DNA from: Nocardioides dokdonensis FR1436
GTDB lineage: Bacteria > Actinomycetota > Actinomycetes > Propionibacteriales > Nocardioidaceae
Direction of reading: 5' to 3'
NCBI RefSeq assembly: GCF_001653335.1
Contig: NZ_CP015079.1
Location: 2,914,001 to 2,978,000, forward strand
Length of the DNA: 64,000 nt
In this document: one piece after another, positions 33,764 through 43,110 of the stretch
How the letters are laid out: the number at the start of each line of letters is the position of its first letter
Numbering within the stretch: the stretch's first letter is position 1
Position numbers and translations under genes: made by a program
The notes under the pieces: generated by a model
Database searches by the model: none
Told to the model about the DNA's origin: nothing
The model's input: only the letters and a program-made list of their open reading frames with translations

Positions 33764-34393
33764 GTGGATCTGGGAGCAGTGCTGGGACGGGCCTTCGGGG
33801 GCGGGGAGAGCGGGGTGCCCGACGACGCGACGGCGACGAAGATCCTCGACGCGGCGGTGGCCGCCTGCGCCGCGCACGGGATCAGCGCGGTGACGATCGA
33901 CGGGGTCGCACGCCGGGCGGGCGTCAACCGGGTCACGGTCTACCGGAGGTTCGGTGACCGCGACGCGCTGCTGCAGGCGATGACGCTGCGCGAGGGGGAG
34001 CGGATGGCGCAGGGGATCATGGCCGCTCTTGCGGGCCTCGCCGACCCGGTCGAGCAGCTGGTCGAGGGGTTCGCGGCCGCGCTGCGGCTGGCCGAGGCGC
34101 ACCCGGTGATCCGCCGCACCGCCGAGCACGAGCCGCAGGACCTGATCGCGGCCGGGCTGGCCGACGACGCGGCGCTGCTGAGGATGGGCAGCGCGTTCGC
34201 CGCGGCCGGCGTACGCCGCCTGCAGGCCGACGGTCGCGCCACCCACCTCGACGCCGACGCGGTGGGGGAGACGATGGCGCGGCTCTTCGCCTCCTTCGTG
34301 CTGCTGCCGGCACAGCACGCCATCGACGTGCGCACGCAGGACGGGGCGCGTGCCTACGCGCGGCGCACGCTGGTCCCGCTGCTGCTCGGGTAG
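33764..34393 (+). CDS. TetR-family transcriptional regulator
   Basis: A 209-residue TetR protein with an N-terminal helix-turn-helix (about 22-75: KILDAAVAACAAHGISAVTIDGVARRAGVNRVTVYRRFGDRDALL) and a C-terminal ligand-binding helical domain. It lies 48 nt before the MpaB-type gene, whose promoter contains an inverted repeat fitting a TetR operator. Transcription of both in the same direction suggests that it represses its neighbour, and perhaps itself. Confidence 0.88.
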   Translation: MDLGAVLGRAFGGGESGVPDDATATKILDAAVAACAAHGISAVTIDGVARRAGVNRVTVYRRFGDRDALLQAMTLREGERMAQGIMAALAGLADPVEQLVEGFAAALRLAEAHPVIRRTAEHEPQDLIAAGLADDAALLRMGSAFAAAGVRRLQADGRATHLDADAVGETMARLFASFVLLPAQHAIDVRTQDGARAYARRTLVPLLLG

Positions 34394-34404
34394 CGCGGCG
34401 GACG

Positions 34405-34433
34405 CTTGACCGGATGTAACACTTGCGTCATCC
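34405..34433 (+). promoter_or_regulatory. Promoter of the MpaB-type gene
   Basis: TTGACC (34405-34410) and CATCCT (34428-34433) with 17-nt spacing; transcription would start at about the ATG (34442). The -10 lies inside the palindrome at 34414-34441. Confidence 0.4.
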
Positions 34434-34441
34434 TGTGTTGC
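34414..34441 (+). promoter_or_regulatory. Inverted repeat, candidate TetR operator
   Basis: TGTAACAC (34414-34421) and GTGTTGCA (34434-34441) match as inverted arms at 7 of 8 positions over a 28-bp span, ending at the ATG. Binding here would block the -10. Confidence 0.55.
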
Positions 34442-35455
34442 ATGACGCGCATCGAGCACCAGCCCCTCGACCACGGCATCTTCGGCCCCGGTTCGGTGAC
34501 CTGGAAGGTCTACCGCTGCCCGACCTCGATGACGGTCGGCTTCGCCCGCACCGCGCTGACCGAGATGTTCGACCCGCTGGTCGTGGCCTCGGTGGCCGGC
34601 ACCGGCTCGCTGCGCGAGCGCGCCTCCGACCGCTACGACCGCACCCTGGAGTACGCCGGCGCCCTGGTGCTCGGCGACAGCGCCACGGCCGCCCGGATGG
34701 CCGACACGTTGATGCGCATCCACTCGCGGGTGGGCGGCACCGACCCGGTCACCGGCCAGGACTACGACCCCAACGATCCGGCCGGCCAGCTGTGGATCCA
34801 CCTGACCCAGTGGCAGTCGGTGCTGCACGTCTACGAGCGCTTCGGCCCCGGCCCGCTGAGCGAGGACGAGGATCGCCAGTACTGGGCCGAGTGCGCGATC
34901 GCCGCGAAGTTCCAGACGATCGACCCCGCCGACGTGCCGCGCGACCGCGAGGAGATGCGCGCCTACTACGAGCGGGTGCGTCCCTCGCTGGTCGTCAGCG
35001 ACGTCGCGGTCGAGCATGCGCTGCTGGTCCTCGAGGGCGGCAACATCGCGAGCCGGCTCCCGGGCCGGCTGAGGGTGCTGAGCCCCCTGGTCCACAGGGT
35101 GCTGCGCCGGGCCACGATCGCGACGCTGCCGGGCTGGATGCGTGAGGCGATCGGCACCCGTCAGGGCCCGGTCGTCGACGCCGTGGTCACCGCCGTGGTC
35201 CGGCCCGCGCTGCGCCTGGCCGCCCGTCGACCGCAAGCGCTGGCGCGGGTGCTCGCCGAGGCCTCTCCTCGTGCCTACCCCGTGCTCGCGCCCGCGGTCC
35301 TCGACATCGAGCCCGAGCGGGCCGGGACCGTGACGGTCGAGGAGGCGTTCCGTCGTCTCGGGCGGCCACTGCCGCGGGAGCAGCACCTGGCCGCGGACAC
35401 CGACCCGCGCCGCCGGCTCGCGCAGGTCGCTGGGGTCACTCTCCCCGGCCGGTGA
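34442..35455 (+). CDS. MpaB-type oxygenase (DUF2236)
   Basis: A 337-residue DUF2236/MpaB-like protein, related to latex-clearing protein and fungal MpaB, which use heme b for oxidative cleavage. It opens GIFGPGSVTWKVYRCPTSMTVGFARTALTEMFDPLVVASV (about 10-50), with later helices containing HSRVGG (about 98), the region that supplies conserved His residues, and WIHLTQWQSVLHVYERFG near 120. ATG 34442 is directly after the operator. It ends 20 nt inside the convergent LuxR-type gene. Confidence 0.82.
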   Translation: MTRIEHQPLDHGIFGPGSVTWKVYRCPTSMTVGFARTALTEMFDPLVVASVAGTGSLRERASDRYDRTLEYAGALVLGDSATAARMADTLMRIHSRVGGTDPVTGQDYDPNDPAGQLWIHLTQWQSVLHVYERFGPGPLSEDEDRQYWAECAIAAKFQTIDPADVPRDREEMRAYYERVRPSLVVSDVAVEHALLVLEGGNIASRLPGRLRVLSPLVHRVLRRATIATLPGWMREAIGTRQGPVVDAVVTAVVRPALRLAARRPQALARVLAEASPRAYPVLAPAVLDIEPERAGTVTVEEAFRRLGRPLPREQHLAADTDPRRRLAQVAGVTLPGR

Positions 35456-38174
35456 ACCGCTCGGCGAGCTCGGCCCGCGAGCTGATGCCCAGCTTCAGGT
35501 AGACGTGGCGCAGGTGGTACTCCACCGTCTTCGGGCTGAGGAACAGCCCCGCCGCCGCCTGGCGCGTGGTGCGCCCCTGGGCCAGGAGCAGCGCGATCTG
35601 GCGCTCCTGGGGCGTGAGCTCCACCCGGGTGCCGGCGCCGTCGCGCTGCACCGTCTCACCGGTGGCGGCCAGCTCCCGGGCCGCACGGTCGGCCCACGGC
35701 GTCGCGTCGAGACGGTCGAAGGTCTCCAGGGCCGAGACCAGCAGCGGCCGGGCGTCGACCCGCCGGCGCGCGCGCCGCAACCAGGCGCCGTACGCCAGCC
35801 TGGTGCGCGCCGCCTCGTAGCCGTCCGGGGTCTCGGCGTGCAGCTCGAGCGCCTCGCGGTAGTCCGGCTCCGGGTCGTCGGCGCACAGTGCGGCGGCTCG
35901 GGCGGAGCGGGCCAGCGACCAGGACTGTCCCTTGGCCGCTGCCCGGGAGGCGAAGCCGGCGGCCACCTCCACCGCCTGCGGTCCACGTCGCAGGTGCACC
36001 AGGCACTCGACCAGCTCCGGGGCGCAGGACTGGTCGGGGTCGCTCAGGCCGGTCGCGGCCAGCAGCTCCTCGAGCCCCGTGTAGTGCTCGGCCGCTGACT
36101 CCAGGTCCCCGGACCCGGCCGCCAGGTCCCCCTGGGCGAAGGCCAGCCAGACGGTGGCCAGCCGCACCCCGTTCCGCGCAGCCAGCTCTCCGGCCGCCTC
36201 GACGTGCTCGGCCACGGCACCGGCGCGTCCGCGGCGGGCCTCGACGATGGCGAGCCCGGCCACGGACACCGCGAAGTCCGTGGTCAGACCGATCTCCTGG
36301 GCCAGCCTCGCGGCCTCGTGGTAGCTCGATTCGGCCACGTCCCAGCGGTCGCTGGTGGCGGCGTCGCGGGCCACCTGCATCAACAGGTAGGGCAGCAGCG
36401 CGACGGCGGCGTCCTCGCGCATCGACTCCAACGTGTCGGCCACCACCTCGCGCTCCGGTCCGGTGCCTCGCAACCACAGCGCGCCCTGCAGCCGCAGCGG
36501 CAGGCGGAAGCGCTCGGCGGCCGGAGGGTCCGGCACCACCAGCCGGTACGCCGCCTCGCGCAGCCGGTCCACGCCCGCAGCGCCGGCGCCCGCGAGGACC
36601 ATCGCCATCCCGGACGCCGACCTGCCCAGCAGCCGGGTCGCCGGGGAGATGTCACCGGCCAGCAGCCGGTCGATGCGACGACACGCCTCCATCGCAGCAC
36701 CGGGGTCCATCAGGTAGAAGGCCGCGTGCACGACGTCGGCGTTGATCCGGACCGCCCGCTCCGGCTCGAGCGGGGCGACCGCGATGGCCGCGCGCGTGAG
36801 GATCTGCAGCGCCAGGTCCACGGAGCCGGCGCGCAGCTGGACCGCGCCCTGCAGCTCCTGCACGTGGGCGCGCAGCAGCGGCGCCGGCCGAGCGCTGAGC
36901 GCCTCGCCGAGGAGCTCGGTGGCCCGGTCGGTGCGTCCCCCCAGCCACGCCGCCTCGCCGGCGCTCGCCAGTCGCCGGGGCACCAGCCCAGGATCGAGCG
37001 AGAGCACCGCGGCTCGTTCGTAGGCGTGCATCGCGATCGTGTGGGCACTGCGTGCGGCGGCCTCCGAGGCCACCCGCTCGAGCAGCGCAGCGGTCTCCTC
37101 GTCCGGCCCCGCTGCGCCCTCCGAGAGGTGCCAGGTCAGGCGGTGCACGTCGGTGGGGTCCACGACGTGGGCCAGGGCGCGGTGCACCTCCCGGCGCAGC
37201 GCAGGCTCAGCATCGGCGTACACCGCGGCCTGCACGAGGGGATGGCGGAACTCGATCGCGTCGCCTGCCAGCGTGACGAGCCCGGCGTCCTGGGCCGAGG
37301 CCAGGGTCGGGTCCCGCACCCCGATCCGCCGCGCGGCCATCAGCACCGTGCGCAGGCTGCTGGGGTCCGCGGCGGCCACCGTCAGCGTGGTCCGGGCCGC
37401 CCGGGGGAGCCCGCTGACCCGGCGCAGGAAGGACCGGGTCACCTGCTCGGGGACCGGGACGGGTGCCGAGGGGGGCAGGTCGTCGAGGCGCTCCAGCTGG
37501 TCGCACAGCTCGAGCAGCGCCAACGGGTTGCCGGCAGTGACCTGGTGCAGCCGCTGCAGCCGCTCCCTCGCCACGGGGTCCCCGGCCGTGGCCAGCAGGG
37601 ACCCGGCCGCTGCCATGTCGAGCCCCGGCACCAGCAGGACGGGCAGGGAGTCGAGCACCCGGGCACCTGGTTCGTCGGGACGGACGGCGACGAGCACCGC
37701 GACCGCGTCGGAGAGCATCCGGCGGGCAGCGAAGACCAGCGCCTCGGCCGACGGCGCGTCCAGCAGGTGGGCGTCGTCGACCAGCAGCAGCAGGGGTCGG
37801 TCCTCGGCGGCTCGGGCCACCAGGCTCAGCGTGGCTGCGCCGACGGCGAACCGGCTCGGCTCCTGGTCCGGCACCGGTCCCAGCGCGAGCGCCGAGGCGA
37901 GGGCGGTGCGCTGGGCGGCGGGGATGTCCTCGAGCAGGCCGAGCACGGGACGCAGCACCTGGAGCAGCCCGGCGAACGGGACGTAGCGCTCGGAGTCGAC
38001 GCCCTGGGCGCTCAGCACGCGCATCTCCCCGGCCAGCGAGCGGGCCTCCTGCAGCAGCGCGGTCTTGCCGATCCCGGCCTCGCCGGCGAGCACCAGGGCG
38101 CGGCTGTCGGCCACTCGCGCAGCGGCGAGCACGGTGGCGATAGTCCGTCGTTCGGACTCGCGTCCGACCAGCAC
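35436..38174 (-). CDS. Large AAA-type ATPase LuxR-family regulator (LAL)
   Basis: A 912-residue LAL-type regulator: Walker A GEAGIGKT at 31-38, Walker B LLLLVDDAHLL near 130, a long TPR-like helical region (about 300-830) and a C-terminal LuxR helix-turn-helix (about 850-905, LTPQERQIALLLAQGRTTRQAAAGLFLSPKTVEYHLRHVYLKLGI). GTG 38174 is chosen because the -10 box TAGGAT lies 7 nt upstream and overlaps the alternative ATG at 38183. LAL regulators often control transport, secondary metabolism or catabolic clusters; the divergent methyltransferase operon is a likely target. Its end overlaps the MpaB-type gene by 20 nt. Confidence 0.87.
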   Translation of the reverse strand: MLVGRESERRTIATVLAAARVADSRALVLAGEAGIGKTALLQEARSLAGEMRVLSAQGVDSERYVPFAGLLQVLRPVLGLLEDIPAAQRTALASALALGPVPDQEPSRFAVGAATLSLVARAAEDRPLLLLVDDAHLLDAPSAEALVFAARRMLSDAVAVLVAVRPDEPGARVLDSLPVLLVPGLDMAAAGSLLATAGDPVARERLQRLHQVTAGNPLALLELCDQLERLDDLPPSAPVPVPEQVTRSFLRRVSGLPRAARTTLTVAAADPSSLRTVLMAARRIGVRDPTLASAQDAGLVTLAGDAIEFRHPLVQAAVYADAEPALRREVHRALAHVVDPTDVHRLTWHLSEGAAGPDEETAALLERVASEAAARSAHTIAMHAYERAAVLSLDPGLVPRRLASAGEAAWLGGRTDRATELLGEALSARPAPLLRAHVQELQGAVQLRAGSVDLALQILTRAAIAVAPLEPERAVRINADVVHAAFYLMDPGAAMEACRRIDRLLAGDISPATRLLGRSASGMAMVLAGAGAAGVDRLREAAYRLVVPDPPAAERFRLPLRLQGALWLRGTGPEREVVADTLESMREDAAVALLPYLLMQVARDAATSDRWDVAESSYHEAARLAQEIGLTTDFAVSVAGLAIVEARRGRAGAVAEHVEAAGELAARNGVRLATVWLAFAQGDLAAGSGDLESAAEHYTGLEELLAATGLSDPDQSCAPELVECLVHLRRGPQAVEVAAGFASRAAAKGQSWSLARSARAAALCADDPEPDYREALELHAETPDGYEAARTRLAYGAWLRRARRRVDARPLLVSALETFDRLDATPWADRAARELAATGETVQRDGAGTRVELTPQERQIALLLAQGRTTRQAAAGLFLSPKTVEYHLRHVYLKLGISSRAELAERFTGRGE

Positions 38175-38181
38175 CCGGTAC

Positions 38182-38187
38182 ATCCTA
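38182..38187 (-). promoter_or_regulatory. -10 box of a leaderless promoter for the LAL regulator
   Basis: TAGGAT on the minus strand ends 7 nt before GTG 38174; this sets the start codon. Confidence 0.45.
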
Positions 38188-38313
38188 GGGCCGCCGCGAC
38201 AAGCACCCGGGGACGGAGAACCAGGGGGGTAACCTGATGCGACGGGGCCGGGCGCCGCTCTACGTTCGCAGGACCTGCCCGAGCAGCGGACAGGCTCACC
38301 GAGGGAGAGCACC

Positions 38314-39396
38314 GTGACCGATCTCAAGCACCCCCCGACCCCCGCCATCGACATGGACAAGCTGATGGGCTTCGTCTTCCGTGCCGTCGACGAGGTGGGC
38401 GCCAGCCTCAACACCGGCCTCGTCGTCATGGGCGACAAGCTCGGCTACTACCGCGCGATGAAGGATGGGGCGACCACCGCCCGCGACCTGGCCGTGGCCA
38501 CCGACACCGGCGAGCCCTACGCCCGGGAGTGGCTCAACGCCCAGGCAGCCGGCGGGATCGTCGACTACGACCCGGCCACCGGCGCGTACACGCTGCCGCC
38601 CGAGTACGCCGTGGCGATGACGGACGAGACCAGCCCCGCCTTCCTGCCCGGGCTCTTCCAGATCGCGCTCGGCACCCTGCAGGACAGCGACCGCATCGTG
38701 GAGAAGGCGCGCAGCGGTGCCGGTCTTGGCTGGCACGAGCACAACCACGACGTGCACGAGGGCTGTGAGCGGTTCTTCGCGCCCTCCTACAACGCCTACC
38801 TGGTCAGCGCCTGGTTGCCGGCGCTGGACGGTGTCGTCGCCAGGCTCGAGCGCGGCGCGCGTGTTATCGACATCGGCTGCGGCCACGGTGCCTCGACGAT
38901 CATCATGGCGAAGGCCTTCCCGCGCTCGACGTTCCTCGGCACCGACTACCACGAGGCGTCGATCACCGAGGCACGCCGGCGGGCCGAGGACGCCGGCGTC
39001 GAGGACCAGGTCACCTTCGAGGTGGCCTCGGCCGAGGGCCTGAACGGCAGCGGCTACGACCTGGCGACGACCTTCGACGCCCTCCACGACATGGGCGACC
39101 CGGTGGGTGCGGCTCGGGCGGTCCGGGCGGCGCTCGCCGACGACGGCACCTGGATGGTGGTGGAGCCGATGTCGGGCGACCACGTCGAGGAGAACTTCAA
39201 CCCGGTCGGGCGCGCGTACTACGGGTTCTCGACCCTGCTGTGCACCCCGGCCTCGCTGTCGCAGGAGGTCGGGCTGGCGATCGGCACCCAGGCGGGTCCC
39301 GCGAAGATCCGCGACGTCGTGACGACCGGCGGGTTCACCCGCTGCGAGCGGGTGGCGCAGACCCCGTTCAACCAGGTGCTGGAGATCCGGCCGTGA
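38314..39396 (+). CDS. Class I SAM-dependent methyltransferase
   Basis: A 360-residue protein. The N-terminal part (about 1-160) looks like a winged-helix dimerisation domain of O-methyltransferase type. The C-terminal part is a Rossmann methyltransferase with SAM motif I VIDIGCGHGAS at 184-194, FLGTDYHEASI (motif II) and YDLATTFDALHDMGDP (motif IV). The combination resembles the Rv2258c-like methyltransferases of actinobacteria. GTG 38314 has GAGGGAG 6 nt upstream. It overlaps the following hydrolase-glycosyltransferase gene by 4 nt (GTGA), so the two probably modify the same metabolite. Confidence 0.87.
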   Translation: MTDLKHPPTPAIDMDKLMGFVFRAVDEVGASLNTGLVVMGDKLGYYRAMKDGATTARDLAVATDTGEPYAREWLNAQAAGGIVDYDPATGAYTLPPEYAVAMTDETSPAFLPGLFQIALGTLQDSDRIVEKARSGAGLGWHEHNHDVHEGCERFFAPSYNAYLVSAWLPALDGVVARLERGARVIDIGCGHGASTIIMAKAFPRSTFLGTDYHEASITEARRRAEDAGVEDQVTFEVASAEGLNGSGYDLATTFDALHDMGDPVGAARAVRAALADDGTWMVVEPMSGDHVEENFNPVGRAYYGFSTLLCTPASLSQEVGLAIGTQAGPAKIRDVVTTGGFTRCERVAQTPFNQVLEIRP

Positions 39397-41564
39397 CGAA
39401 CCATCCGGATCGCCGACGTGGCCGGGCGCGTGCGCCCGACCACGTCGGCGTGGTGGAGCGCGACGGTGTGCGGATCGCCTTCGAGGTCTTCGGCGGACCG
39501 GACGACGCGCCGGAGGGCCGCACGGAGCGGACGACGATCCTGCTGATGCCGACCTGGACGGTCATCGACTCCCGGTTCTGGAAGGCGCAGGTCGCCTACC
39601 TGGCCCGGCACCACCGCGTGGTCACCTTCGACGGCCGGGGCAGTGGCGCATCGGACAAGCCGGCCGGCCCGGCGGCCTACACCAACGAGCAGTACGCCGC
39701 CGACGCGGTGGCCGTGCTCGACGCGACCGGGACCGACACGGCTGTGCTGGTGGCGCTGTCCTGCGGCTCGGCCTGGGCGGTGCACGTGGCCGCCGACCAC
39801 CCGGAGCGGGTGCTGGGGCTCTTCGTGATGTCACCGTCGTGCGGCTTCGCGATGGTGGACATCGCTCGGGACCAGCACCCCTTCGACGCGCGGGTGGACA
39901 CGACCGAGGGCTGGGCGAAGTACAACCGCCACTTCTGGGCCGACGGCGGGTACCAGGAGTTCCTCGACTTCTTCTTCGCCCAGATGTACACCGAAGCGCA
40001 CTCCAGCAAGCAGATCGAGGACAGCATCGGCTGGGGCCTCGACGTGGACCCCGCCGTGCTGGCCGACGCGACGTCGGGCCGGATCGGCTGCCACGAGGCG
40101 GTCTGCGCACCGCTCGAACCGGTGTGCGCCCGAGTGCGCTGCCCGGTGCTCGTGGTGCACGGCACCGCCGACGCGGTGCGGGGCCAGCAGGTCGGCGAAC
40201 GGCTGGCCGAGTTGACGGGTGGCTCGCTGGTGCTCCTCGACGGGGCCGGGCACGGTCCGATGGCCCGGCACCCGGTCCGGATCAACCTGATGATCCGCGA
40301 CTTCGTGGAGCAGCTGTGTCCTCGGGTCCGGCGGGCCACGTGGGTGGCCGCGCCGCTGCGGCGTCGGCGGGTGCTCTACCTCTCCTCGCCGATCGGCCTG
40401 GGCCACGCCCGTCGGGACGTCGCGGTGGTGGAGGAGCTGCGCAAGCAGCACCCCGACGTCGAGGTGGACTGGCTGGCCCAGCACCCGGTGACCGACGTGC
40501 TGCGAGCTGCGGGGGAACGGGTGCACCCGGCGTCGCGGTGGCTGGCCAGCGAGTCCGAGCACATCGAGCACGAGGCCGGAGAGCACGACCTGCACGCCTT
40601 CCAGGCGATCCGCGAGATGGACGCCGTCCTGGTCAACAACTTCATGGTCTTCGCCGAGGTCGTGGAGACCGAGCACTACGACCTCGTGGTGGGCGACGAG
40701 GCGTGGGACGTCGACTACTTCCTGCACGAGAACCCCGAGCTCAAGCGGTTCGCGTTTGCGTGGATGACCGACTTCGTGGGGTGGCTGCCGATGCCGGACG
40801 GCGGTTCGCGCGAGGAGCGGCTGACGGCTGACTACAACGCCGAGATGATCGAGCAGCGGGCCCGCTTCGCCCGCGTGCGCGACCGGTCGATCTTCGTCGG
40901 GAGCCCCGACGACGTCGTGCCGGACAGGTTCGGTCCTGGGCTCCCGAGGATCCGTGACTGGGTCGCCGAGAACTTCGACTTCGCCGGCTACGTCACCGGT
41001 TTCGACCCTGCTGACTACGCCGACAGGGACGCGCTGCGAGCCCGGCTGGACCTGCCGGTCGACCAGCCGCTGTGCGTGGTGACCGTCGGAGGGTCGGGGG
41101 TGGGCGAGCCGCTCATCCGGCGGGTGCTCGACGCGGTGCCGCTGGCGCGGCGCCAGGTGCCCGACCTGCGATTCCTGGTCGTGGCCGGCCCGCGCATCGA
41201 ACCACGGTCGCTGCCGCGCCGACGCGGGGCCTCGGTGGTCGGCCACGTGCCCCGGCTCTACCAGCACCTCGCCGCCTCCGACCTCGCTGTGGTGCAGGGG
41301 GGTCTGACCACGACCATGGAGCTGACCGCCAGCCGACGCCCCTTCGTCTACGTGCCGCTGCGCCACCACTTCGAGCAGAACTTCCACGTGCGGCACCGCC
41401 TGGAACGCTACGGCGCCGGTCGTTGCCTGGACTACGACGAGGCGTCGGACCCCGACGCGCTGGCCGCGGTCATCGCGGCCGACCTCGGCAGGGACGTGGC
41501 ATACCGCCCGGTGGAGACCGAGGGGGCGACCCGGGCCGCGAGCCTCCTGGCGGAGCTGCTGTAG
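39393..41564 (+). CDS. Alpha/beta hydrolase - glycosyltransferase fusion
   Basis: A 723-residue two-domain protein. Residues about 15-300 form an alpha/beta hydrolase (FDGRGSGASDKP, nucleophile Ser in ALSCGS, Asp in HGTADAV, His in GAGHGPM). After a short linker, residues about 325-723 form a GT-B glycosyltransferase of the UGT/MurG type (YLSSPIGLGHARRDVAVVEEL; VTVGGSGVGEPL; GHVPRLYQHLAASDLAVVQGGLTTTMELTASRRPFVYVPLRHHFEQNFHVRHRL). The join is in frame within one uninterrupted ORF. The N-terminus starts at GTG 39393, overlapping the methyltransferase stop. Hydrolysis and glycosylation of a shared small molecule is the obvious guess; the substrate is unknown. Confidence 0.82.
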   Translation: MTNHPDRRRGRARAPDHVGVVERDGVRIAFEVFGGPDDAPEGRTERTTILLMPTWTVIDSRFWKAQVAYLARHHRVVTFDGRGSGASDKPAGPAAYTNEQYAADAVAVLDATGTDTAVLVALSCGSAWAVHVAADHPERVLGLFVMSPSCGFAMVDIARDQHPFDARVDTTEGWAKYNRHFWADGGYQEFLDFFFAQMYTEAHSSKQIEDSIGWGLDVDPAVLADATSGRIGCHEAVCAPLEPVCARVRCPVLVVHGTADAVRGQQVGERLAELTGGSLVLLDGAGHGPMARHPVRINLMIRDFVEQLCPRVRRATWVAAPLRRRRVLYLSSPIGLGHARRDVAVVEELRKQHPDVEVDWLAQHPVTDVLRAAGERVHPASRWLASESEHIEHEAGEHDLHAFQAIREMDAVLVNNFMVFAEVVETEHYDLVVGDEAWDVDYFLHENPELKRFAFAWMTDFVGWLPMPDGGSREERLTADYNAEMIEQRARFARVRDRSIFVGSPDDVVPDRFGPGLPRIRDWVAENFDFAGYVTGFDPADYADRDALRARLDLPVDQPLCVVTVGGSGVGEPLIRRVLDAVPLARRQVPDLRFLVVAGPRIEPRSLPRRRGASVVGHVPRLYQHLAASDLAVVQGGLTTTMELTASRRPFVYVPLRHHFEQNFHVRHRLERYGAGRCLDYDEASDPDALAAVIAADLGRDVAYRPVETEGATRAASLLAELL

Positions 41565-43106
<1,542 letters not shown>

Positions 43107-43110
43107 GGCC

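Noticed and set aside
36204..38237. Long plus-strand frame opposite the LAL regulator
   Set aside because: Arg/Gly/Gln/His-rich shadow of the reverse-strand gene without recognisable domains.
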